This document shows, in pieces, positions 24,584 to 36,371 of a stretch of DNA of 64,000 nucleotides; within the stretch, counting starts at the first letter, position 1, and every line of letters begins with the position of its first letter. Made by a program: the position numbers and the translations under genes. The notes beneath the pieces are model-generated. The model saw only the letters and a list, made by a program, of their open reading frames with translations, had not been told where the DNA came from and made no database searches. Where the stretch lies: NCBI GenBank assembly GCA_027579435.1, contig JANBPK010001192.1:124001-188000 (forward strand). The letters are read 5' to 3'. The DNA is from Candolleomyces eurysporus (Eukaryota > Basidiomycota > Agaricomycetes > Agaricales > Psathyrellaceae).

Positions 24584-25958
24584 CTAGTAATCACCTGCTG
24601 GGTCGTTCTGTAAGACGTCCCCTCCGGGAAACACCTCTTGCAAGTCCTCTATTCGGGACAAGTCATATATATGTGCAACTTGTTCCGCGTTGTCGTAAGG
24701 GACGAAAGGACAAAACGTCGTTTCGGAATCGCTAACCATTGGAAACATTTAGCTGAAATTCTCCAAAGAAAGACATACTGCTGACCTGAAAGTTAGTTGA
24801 GGGACGCAGAAGGATGACTCGCCCTCGATTTGGGGAATAGCCGCTTCAATTGTACCGTCGGCAGGAGGAGCATCTCGTTGGGTATCCGGGTTGAGTACAC
24901 CCGGTAAGCCGTCGATGAATCCACCCGGGGCTAAATTCCAGAATAGAGTGAGATGATATACGATGAGTTGCAAAGGATGCTTACCGCCGTCCAATGCCAA
25001 CGATCTGAAAGATTCTCCTTCCGGCACATGGAGAGGAACATAGGGCCTGTCTATCGTGTCCATAACGCCGCTCAGGTGCGGTAAAGAGCTGCTACTCGCG
25101 CAGCTCTGCTTTTCCCCAGGTTTCTGATACACGACACTCGACAACCGAGGATGTTTGGTTCTTTTCGGTCCTCCGGTCCCTGATAGACGGAGATCGGTAC
25201 CTGCAGTCAACAATGAGAATCTATGAGCCTGCGTGGTCGCGATGGGAAAGCCAAAGTCTCATGGTTTGGGTTACTCACCGTCCAACGGTTGGATGAAGCG
25301 CACTTTCGCCGATTTATTGTTCGCGACAGAAAAAACGTTCAAACATTTTTTGAAGGGCCTGGGTTTCTTCGTGCGGGGCGTTTTATTGGGTATATCGGCA
25401 AACGTCGCAGCTTCTTGTACAGGACGGTCTGCTTCGCCAGAGGGCACCACGTTCTTGCTGTCCGAAGGCCAGGAACACTGTACGTCGCAAATTATACGAA
25501 ACCAACTGGTTAGATTCATGCAATGGGTTCGGGGAAAATAACACACCTCGCGCTTATTCAAAACGCACAACGCGCAATAGTTATTCAATTCCGGACCCCA
25601 GCACTGAAAAAAAAATAAGCCAGACCGCACGACCAATCGAATCCCGCGAAATACGCACGGGCAGATTGTCCCTTTGGCACGCATTGCACGCGAAAGGAGG
25701 GAGGGAAGGCAAATCCGAATTGGTGGGAACGACGCGCACAAAATTTGCTGATTGTCTGGGGACGACATTAGTTGTTAAATGAATAAAAACAATTGTGAGA
25801 GACGTTTGGAGTAGGCAAGCCTTTGTGCCCGAACGCAAGCGGGCCATCGTACTTCAATGGAAGACTTACGCGCTTGGAGACGAAAATGCTGGTGGAAAAG
25901 CGGGCTGTTCCCCATGCTGGGAAGATTCTTCGCGGTTTGGCCAAAGTCTCGGAATCAT
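24584..25958 (-). CDS. Six-cysteine-motif protein, seven exons
   Basis: Exons 25958-25870, 25755-25659, 25603-25547, 25477-25279, 25200-24985, 24930-24786 and 24731-24584 join in one frame to 317 codons ending TAG; every intron is GT-AG. Splicing of exons 2-4 assembles the motif C-x2-C-x6-C-x9-C-x2-C-x6-C (ACNACQRDNLPC, YCALC, KREC). This fits a zinc-binding cysteine cluster seen in many uncharacterised Agaricomycete proteins and loosely resembles fungal Zn2Cys6 fingers, though the spacing differs. Basic residues follow (KTPRTKKPRPFKK), which could serve nuclear import. The C-terminal third is acidic and ends GDVLQNDPAGDY. DNA binding is an inference only. The gene is enclosed by identical 172-bp inverted repeats and appears undamaged. 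Confidence 0.72.
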
Positions 25959-27800
25959 AATGCGGGCGAGCAGGGAACAATTGGAGGGGCGAACGCGCTA
26001 GCTTGTCGGTTTATGAAGGATTCTCCGACTTGTTTAGGAAATAGCTGGTTTCTATATTGACAAACGGACCCGGACACTCTGTTAGTCGCCGTGCGCGTGT
26101 CCAGCGTTGACACGTCTGGCTCGATCTGTCACCTACGAAGCTAGATGACCCCTAGAACACATCACTAATGATTCCAGCTAGGATTCAATGCCACTATTTG
26201 CTCTACGCACCGGGCGCCTACGGTCCGCATGAACATGTGGCGATGCTTTTGTCCTTGATTGCGAGGTTAACATGTTTCCCGTTATGTCTTCGTAATAAAT
26301 GGGGTTCGCACTGATGGACGCTTTGCTGTGCCTGACTTTGAATCACAGGGTGACGCTGCATACGCTGGTATGGTGCCCAGAACACAACTACCCTTACAGC
26401 ACCTCACAATTTGGTATACCGATGAAAGGAAATTGTAAGCTGCGCTCGGCAAAGAGGAAATCAGGTATATGACCTGCAAGTTACAACACCAACGACCGAC
26501 CGTGCATGCGGCGAATGAACACTCATGTTTCGACGCGTAATCCGCCAGCAAAACATGACAAAATAAGTCGCAGAATGCTTAATGTCGTTGGCGGGGACAG
26601 ACTGTGGCATCCCAATTATTTTGGAAAAGCAAAACATAACGCACAACAGCGACTGCAGGAGCCTCAATACATTTTACACGTACATCGTTCATCTTCGTAC
26701 ACTTCTCTTCTTCGTGATAAGAGCTCCGTTTGGTTTGGATGGAACATGGAGCAGAAGCGCCGCCGGGCGCCAGATCTGAGATTGCCAACTGATCGAAGTT
26801 GTTGTTTGTTTGCCAATATAATACGTAATCCCATCCGGATTTTTGGAGATGAGGATTTGCTAGCTTGCAATTGCCACTCGGACATGTTTCAACTGCTCTA
26901 GCTAGCTTCTACGAAGTAGCAGGCAACAGGCCTAGCACCGTTGGTCGCCACATGTAGTTACTTGACTCATCTCAGGGTATGGCTTGCGCTCCATGAACTC
27001 AGTAAGCAGCGCACTTTCCTGCGCCGCAGAGTGCAGCAGAGACCTAACTAGCTGACTGGTCGACGACCGGTTTCTAACCCCGTTGGCTTTATTCGGGCTG
27101 CCTTGTTCCAACAGCATCGTCTGACCATGCCCGGACGGCGTTGAAGACTCCGCGCACGCTCACCCTGGCCCGTGCGCCTTGGGGAGCAAAATAATTTGTG
27201 AAAGGCATGACCCGATATGATGGGTGGCGGGACCACATCGTACCTCAACTCACGGATATCTCGACTCATAAGTGTCGGAGCGGCCAATTACCGGCCTTGG
27301 GCCGCTAAAAGTTTTAAGAAACAAAAAAAAGGTCTCCGTACTTTCAGGTCGGAGGCTCCTTAAGTGTCTAACCCAGGTAAGAAATTTCAACTCGAAGGTA
27401 AGGGGCGAGTTAGATCACTCCAAATTATCACGAGACACTTCACTGTCCGCGCTTGCTCGCGGTCGCGCCAAGTCGATCACTAAAAGCATCGAAAACGTCT
27501 AGGAGAGCATTGTAAGGAAAATTTAAAGGAATTCTCTTATCAGTGTTATGCTCAGGATGTGTCTCGTTCATTGACAAACTTTCAAGAAGTATTTACCGAA
27601 AGGGTGGAGACAGTTCGCCAAAACTGAACGAGGCATGGCAGGTCAAACAGTTGGTACCATTGAAAGTTGGGATTGAAAGTTCAGATGATATACCGAGTAG
27701 TTAGGTCTGCAAGAGGAAATTGCAGCGGCGTTCCAATCTGCAATCTTTACTTCCAGCGCTCGCGCGAGGAACGAGCTTCCAATAGAGTGATCATTGGGCC
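25959..27800. other. No gene assigned (inside inverted-repeat pair)
   Basis: The 5' flank of the six-cysteine gene followed by short ORFs on both strands (for example 26506-26901 plus). No domain or repeat recognised. Confidence 0.4.
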
Positions 27801-27972
27801 CTTGCCCCCTTTTGTCCAGGCGAACCCAGAGATCCAAGCACAGCCACATGCGCGGGTGTATAGCCACAGCCAGTGCCACTGAGACCAAACATTGAAGCAA
27901 GCGTCCCCATCTGCATGCCGTGCATCGCGCAACGAAGTTGACCGACCGGCTTGCAAAACTAATGAACCTGGT
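27801..27972 (-). repeat. Inverted repeat, right arm (172 bp)
   Basis: Exact reverse complement of 23026-23197. Perfect identity over 172 bp implies a recent origin or gene conversion between the arms. The flanks (left ...CCAAAG, right AGAATTC...) share no clear duplication, so a transposon origin is unproven. Confidence 0.93.
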
Positions 27973-28479
27973 AGAATTCAAAGGCATGGACTCTGTCCCG
28001 CCTTGTCTTGGGTCCTTCCTTCAACCGCATGGCTTCTCTGAGAACAGGGAAAGAGAATCCAAGCAGAGAGCATTCACAGATACGCTGTACGTCATGGAAC
28101 GGGCGGTGTAATTCGGCCCAAGGTCCGTGGTATCGCGAAAGAAGTTCTTTCGACACTGACCGTAGTTCACGGCAGCAATCGCACAATGCCGATAAATTTT
28201 CACAAACCGGCTGCGTTTGACAGGAAAAAGTATCACACAAAAACGTAAAGCACGTTGCAAAAATACCTCTACAAAGGATACGAGCACGGTAGGGCGAGTG
28301 ACAGTCGAAAACATTCAGGCATTAGGAAAATTTGGCATGACAGTGCGAGTGTCCAGGTCTGCCCGGACGGGCCATTACTATATAGATATGCTTGTGGTAT
28401 ATAGGCGCCCATTTAATAGGCAATTGCTGTGAAATGGATTTTATCAAAGTTTCCTGATTGGGCGAAAATTGGCGCGTTG

Positions 28480-28492
28480 TTCTCGAACCTTC
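28480..28492 (+). promoter_or_regulatory. Heat-shock element upstream of HSP90
   Basis: TTCTCGAACCTTC is a perfect three-unit nTTCnnGAAnnTTC array, the binding site of the heat-shock factor HSF1. It lies about 210 bp before the HSP90 start codon. A second, two-unit site (TTCGAGAA) is at 28529-28536. Function is inferred from the consensus and the neighbouring gene. Confidence 0.8.
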
Positions 28493-28528
28493 CACAGCTN
28501 CCCCCCCGAAAAGGCAACATTCAGATTC

Positions 28529-28536
28529 TTCGAGAA
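28529..28536 (+). promoter_or_regulatory. Second, two-unit heat-shock element
   Basis: TTCGAGAA is an inverted pair of HSF1 half-sites, about 165 bp upstream of the HSP90 ATG and 37 bp after the first element. GAA follows directly after the pair, extending it weakly. Confidence 0.6.
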
Positions 28537-28698
28537 GAAATTGGGCGATACATAAGGACCGAAGACGCGTCTGGCCTCCCCAGTTTTTTTCTTTCTTTCA
28601 TCGCCATCTATCCCCTCCCCAGTCTCCCCCTCATCACCCAAGTAAGCTCACCGCTGCTGGTCCCCGTTGACGCCCGCTCATCCTCGTCGTCGCCCAGA

Positions 28699-31071
28699 AT
28701 GTCCGCACAGACAGAGAGCTTCGGCTTCCAGGCCGAGATCAGCCAGTTGCTTGACTTGATCATCAGTGAGTAGAAAAAACATTCATGCCTTGTCGTCGAG
28801 CTTGACCATCGTCTCCTCAGACACCTTCTACTCCAACAAGGAGATCTTCTTGCGAGAGTTGATCTCTAACTGTTCCGATGCCATCGACAAAATCCGATAT
28901 GCATCGCTCACTGATCCCTCTCAGCTCGACACTGAGAAGGAGCTCTACATCCGACTCGTCCCTGACAAGGAGAACAAGATCCTCACCATCCGCGATACGG
29001 GTATCGGTATGACCAAGGCCGACATGGTCAACAACCTTGGTACCATTGCCAAGTCCGGTACAAAGGTAACGCCTCCAATCCTATCTACGTTCTTACGGGG
29101 TCTGACCTATCGTCTCTGCAGGGATTCATGGAGGCCCTCAACTCCGGTGCTGATATTTCCATGATTGGTCAATTCGGTGTCGGTTTCTACTCTGCCTACC
29201 TCGTCGCCGAGCGTGTTCAAGTTATCTCGAAACACAACGATGACGAGCAGTACATTTGGGAGTCTGCTGCCGGTGGTACCTTCACCATCACCCTCGACAC
29301 TGTCAACCCTCCTCTCGGCCGTGGTACCGAGATCCGTCTTTTCATGAAGGAGGATCAGCTCGAGTACCTCGAGGAGAAGAGGATCAAGGATATCGTCAAG
29401 AAGCACTCCGAGTTCATCTCGTACCCCATTCAACTCGCCGTCACCAAGGAGGTTGAGAAGGTACGTTCATCGCTCATTTTTCTCGTCAACATGCCTTTTA
29501 ACAGCATTTGTAGGAGGTCGAGGATGAAGAAGAGGAGGAAATGAAGACCGATGAAGAGAAATCCAAGATCGAGGAAGTCGATGAGGAGGAGGAAGAGAAA
29601 AAGAAGAAGACCAAGAAGATCAAGGAGAAGGAGACCACCAACGAGGAGCTCAACAAGACCAAGCCCATCTGGACTCGCAACCCCAACGACATCTCGCAGG
29701 AGGACTACGCCTCCTTCTACAAGAGCTTGACCAACGACTGGGAAGACCACCTTGCTGTCAAGCACTTCTCCGTCGAGGGTCAGCTCGAATTCAAGGCCAT
29801 CCTCTTTATTCCCAAGCGGTAAATATTTCTCTCTTTTCTTTACCGACAACGGAACTCATTCTCACTCTCAGTGCTCCCTTCGACCTCTTCGAGTCCAAGA
29901 AGAAGCGTAACAACATCAAGCTCTACGTCCGCCGTGTCTTCATCATGGACGACTGCGAGGACCTCATCCCCGAGTACCTCAACTTCGTCAAGGGTATCGT
30001 CGACTCTGAGGATCTCCCTCTGAACATTTCTCGTGAGACCCTCCAGCAGAACAAGATCCTCAAGGTCATCCGCAAGAACCTCGTCAAGAAAGCTGTCGAC
30101 CTCATCACTGAGATTGCTGAAGATAAGGACAACTACGCCAAGTTCTACGAGTCATTCGGCAAGAACATCAAGCTCGGCGTTCACGAGGATGCCCAGAACC
30201 GCAGCAAGCTCGCAGAATTCTTGCGCTTCTACTCCACCAAGTCTATCGATGAGCAGACCTCGTTGAAGGGTGAGTGTTCATCATGGACTATTTTATGAGT
30301 ATGAAAACTAATTGGATTGTAGACTACATCACTCGCATGCCCGAGGTTCAGAAGACCATCTACTACCTCACTGGTGAATCCCTTGCCGCCGTCAAGGAAT
30401 CTCCTTTCCTCGAGACTCTCAAGAAGAAGGGCTTCGAAGTCCTCCTTCTCGTCGACCCCATTGACGAGTACGCCATTACCCAGCTCAAGGAGTTCGATGG
30501 CAAGAAGCTCGTCTGCGTGTCGAAGGAGGGTCTCGAGCTTGAGGAGACCGACGAAGAGAAGGCCGCTCGCGAGGCTGAGGTTGCCGAGTTCCAGGAGCTC
30601 TGCTCGACCGTCAAGGACGCTCTCGGTGACCGCGTCGAGAAGGTCGTCATTTCCAACCGTATCACCGACTCTCCTTGCGTCTTGGTCACTGGTCAATTCG
30701 GCTGGTCATCGAACATGGAGCGTATCATGAAGGCTCAGGCTCTCCGGGACTCGTCGATGTCCTCGTACATGGCATCAAAGAAGACTCTCGAGCTCAACCC
30801 CAAGAACCCCATCATCAAGGAACTCCGCGCCAAGGTCAAGGAAGATAAGGCCGACAAGTCTGTCCGTGACCTTACATACCTTCTCTTCGAAACTGCCCTC
30901 CTCACCTCCGGCTTCACTCTCGACGAGCCTTCGTCGTTCGCCAAGCGCATTTACCGCATGATTGCTCTTGGTCTCGACGTTGACGATGACGAGGAGCCTG
31001 CCTCTGCCCCTGCTGCTGACGCGTCGGCCTCAGAACCCGCCGCCACCTCTGCTATGGAGGAGATCGATTAG
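28699..31071 (+). CDS. HSP90: Cytosolic Hsp90 chaperone
   Basis: ATP-dependent chaperone of the cytosol that matures kinases, receptors and other client proteins. Six exons (28699-28765, 28821-29065, 29122-29460, 29514-29818, 29872-30269, 30323-31071) join to 700 residues, the normal length. The N-terminal GHKL ATPase carries [34 protein letters not shown] and [15 protein letters not shown] highly charged Glu/Lys linker follows (about residues 215-260), then the middle domain with [12 protein letters not shown] and LPLNISRE. The dimerisation domain ends in an acidic/Ala tail and MEEID. The canonical TPR-docking end is MEEVD; Val to Ile is conservative. The 53-56 bp introns all have standard signals. 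Heat-shock elements upstream predict HSF1 control. The codon bias (C-ending codons) fits a highly expressed gene. Confidence 0.99.
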
Positions 31072-31938
31072 ACGCCTTTTCTTTCTTGATGGAGATGTAG
31101 TGGGTTTATCGTCGACTTGCTGCTGTTTATTCTTTCTTTTCTTGTCACCACATTCATTGGGCTACCATCACTTGCTTCTCATGACTGCATTTACGACTCG
31201 CATTGCATTAACTCAACTATTGTACAACTAAAGACAATGAATTCCATTTCTTATCATCTAGTTTCTACCCCCGGAACTTGGAATCCAAGTGGTTCTTCAA
31301 ATTACAAGCCGACTCCGCTCTTACTTCACCGCTCAATGATCCCCATAAGTTGGACCCTCATTTCGTATCAGACTTGCCGACATATCATTCACTCAGGGTA
31401 CGTCTCTATGCCATCGCAATGACAACTTTACTTTGAAGTACTCCTTTGTTTCCCCATCCTTCAAAAACACAGTATAAGAACAAATGTCATAGCAATAATG
31501 CGACCCCCAGTTCTGCGTATTGTCCGGACACCTGCAGCATGACCGAGCGCCACACGAATTACTACAATGAAGTAGTGTTGATTATAACACTGCCGAGGGT
31601 CTCGTACATCGCTGGCTATGCAAAAAGCAACCATTATTCAGTTGCCATTGAATTGCAGGCGATCCCGTCGGAGTTACTGGTAGATATGATGCTCTCCAAA
31701 TCTCGCACCATGGGAACGGTATGGCACTTTCTTTTGTCCTCTTGTTCTTTGCTCTGAGCGCTTCTGCAGGTTGAAGTTCGTTTCAAGCAAAATGGCGCCC
31801 ATCTTCCGATTCTGCCTTGTGTAAAGGCTCAGCGCTCAACCTAGACGGGCAATTTGCGCCTCTTCCAAGGCGTCAAAGCTTGAATATGTCAGTTTCGTTG
31901 AGCGGGCGACCGATCTTCGATCCTCATAATACCCTGAC
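31072..31938. other. HSP90 3' flank; no gene assigned
   Basis: A pyrimidine-rich tract follows the stop codon, then ORFs under 105 codons without features (31117-31422, 31446-31757). Confidence 0.5.
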
Positions 31939-34159
31939 ATGCAGAGCGTTGCTTTTGTTCTCCTGGATGTCCCGACTGTTTATAACCCTCTAACCAACGA
32001 TTTCAATCGCCAAAAAGACCTTGAGATTTTCGCTGAGCGAACTCAAGAAACCTCAAACTCTTGGACGACCTCGGCCCTCCCCTCGCGCCTCGCTAGTCGA
32101 CGCAGAAGCATGTCTAATCAAGTTCTAGATCATGGAATGGCAACAGGGCCTGAAGTAGGAGAAGAGGCAGCTGAGGCTCTCCGGCAGAGCCCTCACAAAC
32201 AAATATTACCTCAACCGTTAGGCGGTCTAAATTTACGATCCTTTACACCATCGACGTACTCAATACCGCTTCCACCAATTGGATCCTATTCGGACCCCGG
32301 CCTCACCCCGAACACTCTTGTTGGCGAGCTCTCAAGGTTCAGTCCCAAATTGAAACATTCCTGGCCTCGGCTTCGCCAGTGGGCAGAGACTGTGCCACAC
32401 ATCGATGTTGCACCTGCCCACCACGATTTTCCCGCTCCTGACTGGACATCAGGTTCGTTCCATCGCGGTGCGAGCGCCTTGTGATAACAGCGTTGACCCG
32501 TTAAATCTTAGAAGAGTTCAGGGCGTACAGCCCATATTCTCGTCAAAACTATCAGAGTACCCGGCGGCCTTGGGCAATAGGAGAAAGCCGAGGCGATCCT
32601 GGGAGCCTGAGGGCTTGGTCGACGCCGGCGGAATCTCTCAGAACGCCGGACGCTCCTGGATCCACGCTAGGGATTGATGGTACACGAACGAGCACTCCTC
32701 AGCCCTATCTCGCAGAGAATGGAGGATCCCTCAATCGAGTACAGCCGTTAGACATAGAAGCAGGTCGGGGGTTTGACAACCCTTACTCCGAGCGCTCTCA
32801 AACACATCTTGATCCTTCCCCAGGCAAGCCTGTGCGAACGGAAGAGCGACAGCACGGCATGGGAGTCCGAATCTCATGGTATCTCTATAGCGCGGTTTTC
32901 CTCATCGTCCAGATGGGCCTGCCGGTCTATTACTTCCATCGAGTGGCGGCCATCTTCGAAGATATTGAACTCACTGTTGAACAAATGAAGAATCTGGTTT
33001 GTGAGGATCGATTTTCGATGCTGCATTCACGGAGCGGATGTCCACACCCGGCTTACTATCGTTTGACGAGAAACTGGGCCGACTTTATCGATTCGATTCT
33101 CCGGGAATGGAAGACACTAAATCTAGTATCTGTGCTCCTCCTTTCGTGAGTCGAACGTTGAATCACGCAGACTAATTGGCTGATGACTTGACTCGCTATA
33201 CCAGTGCCATTGTGGCCACTCTCCAAATCGAAACAGCGTTCTCAGATCCTGTAGTGCATTTCGCCGCTCTTTACTCCTTGGTTAGCGCTCTGCTAAGCCT
33301 TGTCTTTGGATGCTTGTACATCCTGCGGTTTAATACGATGCGCGCGCCTCACAAGGCGACAGAATGGGCACAGGTACGCCATCATTTGTATTGTTACATA
33401 TCATCTCATAATTCTGTGCGTCTGTGTAGAAAACCCAGAAAAAAAGGCTGTCACTCGAGTCTTTGATCTGGAATGTTTGGCTCATGCTGGCTTTACCCGC
33501 CATTTGGCTCATATGGTGAGCCTTATTTTTCTGACCCCCCGAGTTTATTTCAACGCCTTTGGACCTCTTCCTGTGCCAGGTCTCTCCTTTTCTACATCAT
33601 TTGCATAATGGCCTTAATCTGGCGCGTGAAGATCAGGAATCCCCCCAGCAGCTTGGACCAGGCAGTCGCACTCGCTGCTCAAGTCATAATCAGCCTGATC
33701 CTGGCTTCTGGGCTTGCCTACCTTGTCATGGCGGTTCGAGTGTTCATCGAATTCAGCGAGAACTCCAGCTTCAAGGTGTATTTCAGAAGATGGATGGATC
33801 TGAAATCCTCGTCCTCATTGTATACCAGCAGAAGGGCGTCTAACTCAAACCTGGAATACGGTCGACAAGATATGACAAGCTCGAAATTGTCGACTAGCAT
33901 GTCCCAGTGTGAGCATGAACAAGAAGCACCGCCAAACTGTTGTCCTCTTCGACCCGCCCCAAACACCAACGCTGTTGAAGACCCGTCTCAGGTCGCCGAA
34001 CGACAAAATCTCACGGAAGAGGACCCTCCTCAAAAATGGGCACGTCATGCCCAGGATGAGCACAACAAACCACAGACGGATGGACTGGACAACCATCAGG
34101 CCACGAAATCTCCCGTGCCTACGATTGACATCGAGCTTCGCAATCTATCGGACGCCTGA
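31939..34159 (+). CDS. Polytopic membrane protein of unknown function
   Basis: Five exons (31939-32452, 32512-33145, 33205-33373, 33430-33515, 33580-34159) join to 660 residues with standard introns of 56-64 bp. The first ~300 residues are polar, Ser/Pro-rich and probably cytosolic. Hydrophobic segments follow: YLYSAVFLIVQMGLPVYYF, NLVSVLLLSAIVATLQ, FAALYSLVSALLSLVFGCLYI, NVWLMLALPAIWLIW joined to LLFYIICIMALIW, and VIISLILASGLAYLVMAVRVF, giving about six membrane spans. A ~110-residue hydrophilic tail rich in Ser, Gln and Pro ends RNLSDA. This layout is common among unnamed Agaricomycete membrane proteins; I cannot name a transported substrate. The ATG at 31939 is the first in the frame, and the next in-frame ATG (32110, before SNQVLDHG) is an alternative. 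Confidence 0.82.
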
Positions 34160-34979
34160 TAATTTCTTGTGTACTGCATAACTCGACGTCCACCCTTCTA
34201 CTAGCTGAACAAGCTATTGATCGGCGTACTGGTGCACAAGCGATACGAACATCGAGATAGGCTGACGTTCCCTCTGATCAGTCTNCCCCCCGAATGCGAA
34301 CGCCGTCAAGGACAGATGTAGTACCAATGCCCTATAAATTTATACAATGGTAATGGCGGCCCGGTACTTGATTTTGTCTTCCTGTTCCGAGTCTTCGAGC
34401 TCTAAGTGAAATGGCATTCCATCTCCAAATGCAGCCTAGCATACCTCTTACTCGTGCGGGTTCAATCTGGACCACGACGGCAGCTAGGAGTGCAATATTT
34501 GGTCTCCCTCCCTGGTCATGAGCGGCAATCTGTCATGTGCCAGTGATGTGAAAGCTTGGTCGCTGCCATAGAGTGAGCGCTTGAGCTTTCATACCTACCA
34601 TATCGAGGGATGCGGATCGTTGGTTTTGTTCTCCTGCTTTCTTTCCCCTGGATTCAGAGGCATTTCGACTCGGGGCTCATGCATGCAGTTTCCAGGTGCC
34701 AAGATCCCGAGTGATTAGCACGCTTACTGAGGACATTCTCGTAGATGGAGGTCTCGATGATATCCTGGTAGTTTCTCAACCTAGATATAAACTCGACAGT
34801 GTATTTATCGGCCAATTGCTATCGAGCTTGCCCAAAAGAGTCGATCATATGTTCACTATCCGCATTAGAATGAGTCTACGCATGGAATCAGCTTTACTAC
34901 AGACAAGGATAATTAACAATACCAGGATCGTGAACCTACAGGTTTAAGAAACGAGACTAACTAAAATACAGAACTAAAA
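34160..34979. other. No gene assigned between two convergent genes
   Basis: Short ORFs only (34696-34947 plus is the longest, 83 codons). It contains an N next to a poly-C run at 34285. Shared 3' flank of the membrane protein and the oxidoreductase. Confidence 0.5.
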
Positions 34980-36371
34980 CTACAAAGAAGGGTCGACTTG
35001 TACGATAACTTTCCCAGTCGCTCTCGATGTCACTATCCTGTCGTACGCTGACAGGGCATCGTCGAACTTGAACACAGAGTCAACCAATGGCTTCACTTTT
35101 CCTGTGGATACGGTTAGCAGCAAATTCTGTCCCTCCAAAATCAGCACGTACCTTCACTCAAATACGTCTGTAGCCTCTTGTTATCCTCTACTGAATTATG
35201 TACAGCGACCATACTTTCCNAAAAAAAAATTGTCAATATCAGTTTTAAACAGACAGTAGGGGCAACCGACTTACAGGAACTTTGATTTGATCCCAGTCAC
35301 GAACGACGGCAAGCCGAGAGCTCCAATCAGCCTCAGTCCTTGAGGGACAAGGTTCAGATGGAATCCTTGATTCCAGGGCTGAGGGCCGACGGAAATATAC
35401 AATCCGTTAGGTGCTAGGTATTTGGAGCTGTGACTGTACAGCGACGGGTCGAAGAGGCCGACGGCTTCGAAGACGACGTTGTATTTCGTAGCGGGAGGTT
35501 GGGTGTGGCCGAGGAAGGTGTGGAGGGGTCCGACTTTGGTGTAGTCGATGAACTGTATTTAGGACGAAATGTCAATGAATTAGGTCTTGAAGAGGATATT
35601 CCCAATTATACGAACCTCGTCTGCCCCGAGCTTACGCACATACTCTTCGTTTTTACCGGAAGCCGTTACGACCACTTTGGCTCCGCGTAATTTGGCTAAC
35701 TGAATAGCGAAAGAACCGACAGCGGTGCTTCCTCCATTAATGAAGATGGTCTGCCCTTCTTCCAGCTTTACGGCGTCCAGAGCTTGGAGGGCTGTGAGGC
35801 CTGCGAGCGATATTCCTGCGGCCTCGATCGGGGTGATGTTGGAAGGTCGTTTGACGATGTGGGATTCGGGGATTCGAATGTACTCGGAGAGGGCACCTTG
35901 TTTCGTTGATTTCTGGAGCTCTACAGATGGGTAGAATTAGTTGAGGGTGTGAGAGCTACGTGGAAGAATGCTAGACGAACCTAGGGGCCAAATCCAGCCG
36001 TAGACTTCATCCCCTACGGAGAAGTCCTTGCTCTCATGAGCATCCGCGACCGTCCCAGAGAAATCGAACTCTGCGACGTGGGGTCGTTTGGCTATCCAGT
36101 TGGGGAGCAGTTTCATGAATTTGTGTCCACTGTTGCAGGTACGGGTCGATGTACATGGTCAGTCAACTGGACTGTAAGTTCGGCTTACAAAATAAGCAAG
36201 AGAGACATACACTGGATTCAAACCCGCCGCCTTGATCTTGACCAGGACTTCATTGGCCTGTGGAGTTTTGAGGACCGGCCAGTCTTCCTTGAGTTCAAGA
36301 GATCGTCTTGGAGGCCCTCGTCGAACTGACACCCAGGCTTTTTGAGTATCTGGTACCTCGGAGGACGTCAT
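34980..36371 (-). CDS. MDR-family NAD(P)H oxidoreductase (quinone/enoyl reductase-like)
   Basis: Six exons (36371-36211, 36129-35981, 35920-35616, 35552-35275, 35213-35152, 35101-34980) give 358 residues, normal for a medium-chain dehydrogenase/reductase. The N-terminal GroES-like half has EVLVKIKAAGLNPV and GDEVYGWIWP. The Rossmann half has the nucleotide-binding loop INGGSTAVGSFAIQLAK and VVVTASGKNEEYVRKLGADE, followed by NVVFEAVG. The catalytic-zinc ligands of alcohol dehydrogenases are missing, as in quinone oxidoreductases and fungal toxD/zinc-less members. It therefore probably reduces a quinone or enone with NADPH; the substrate is unknown. The GTATGT donor after NPV and the 62-nt exon 5 were needed to hold the frame. 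An N at 35220 lies inside intron 4. It is monocistronic, with its promoter at 36372 onward. Confidence 0.92.

Noticed and set aside
23026..27972. Classical DNA transposon with TIRs
   Set aside because: No transposase motif and no convincing target-site duplication were found, so it is kept only as an inverted-repeat pair.
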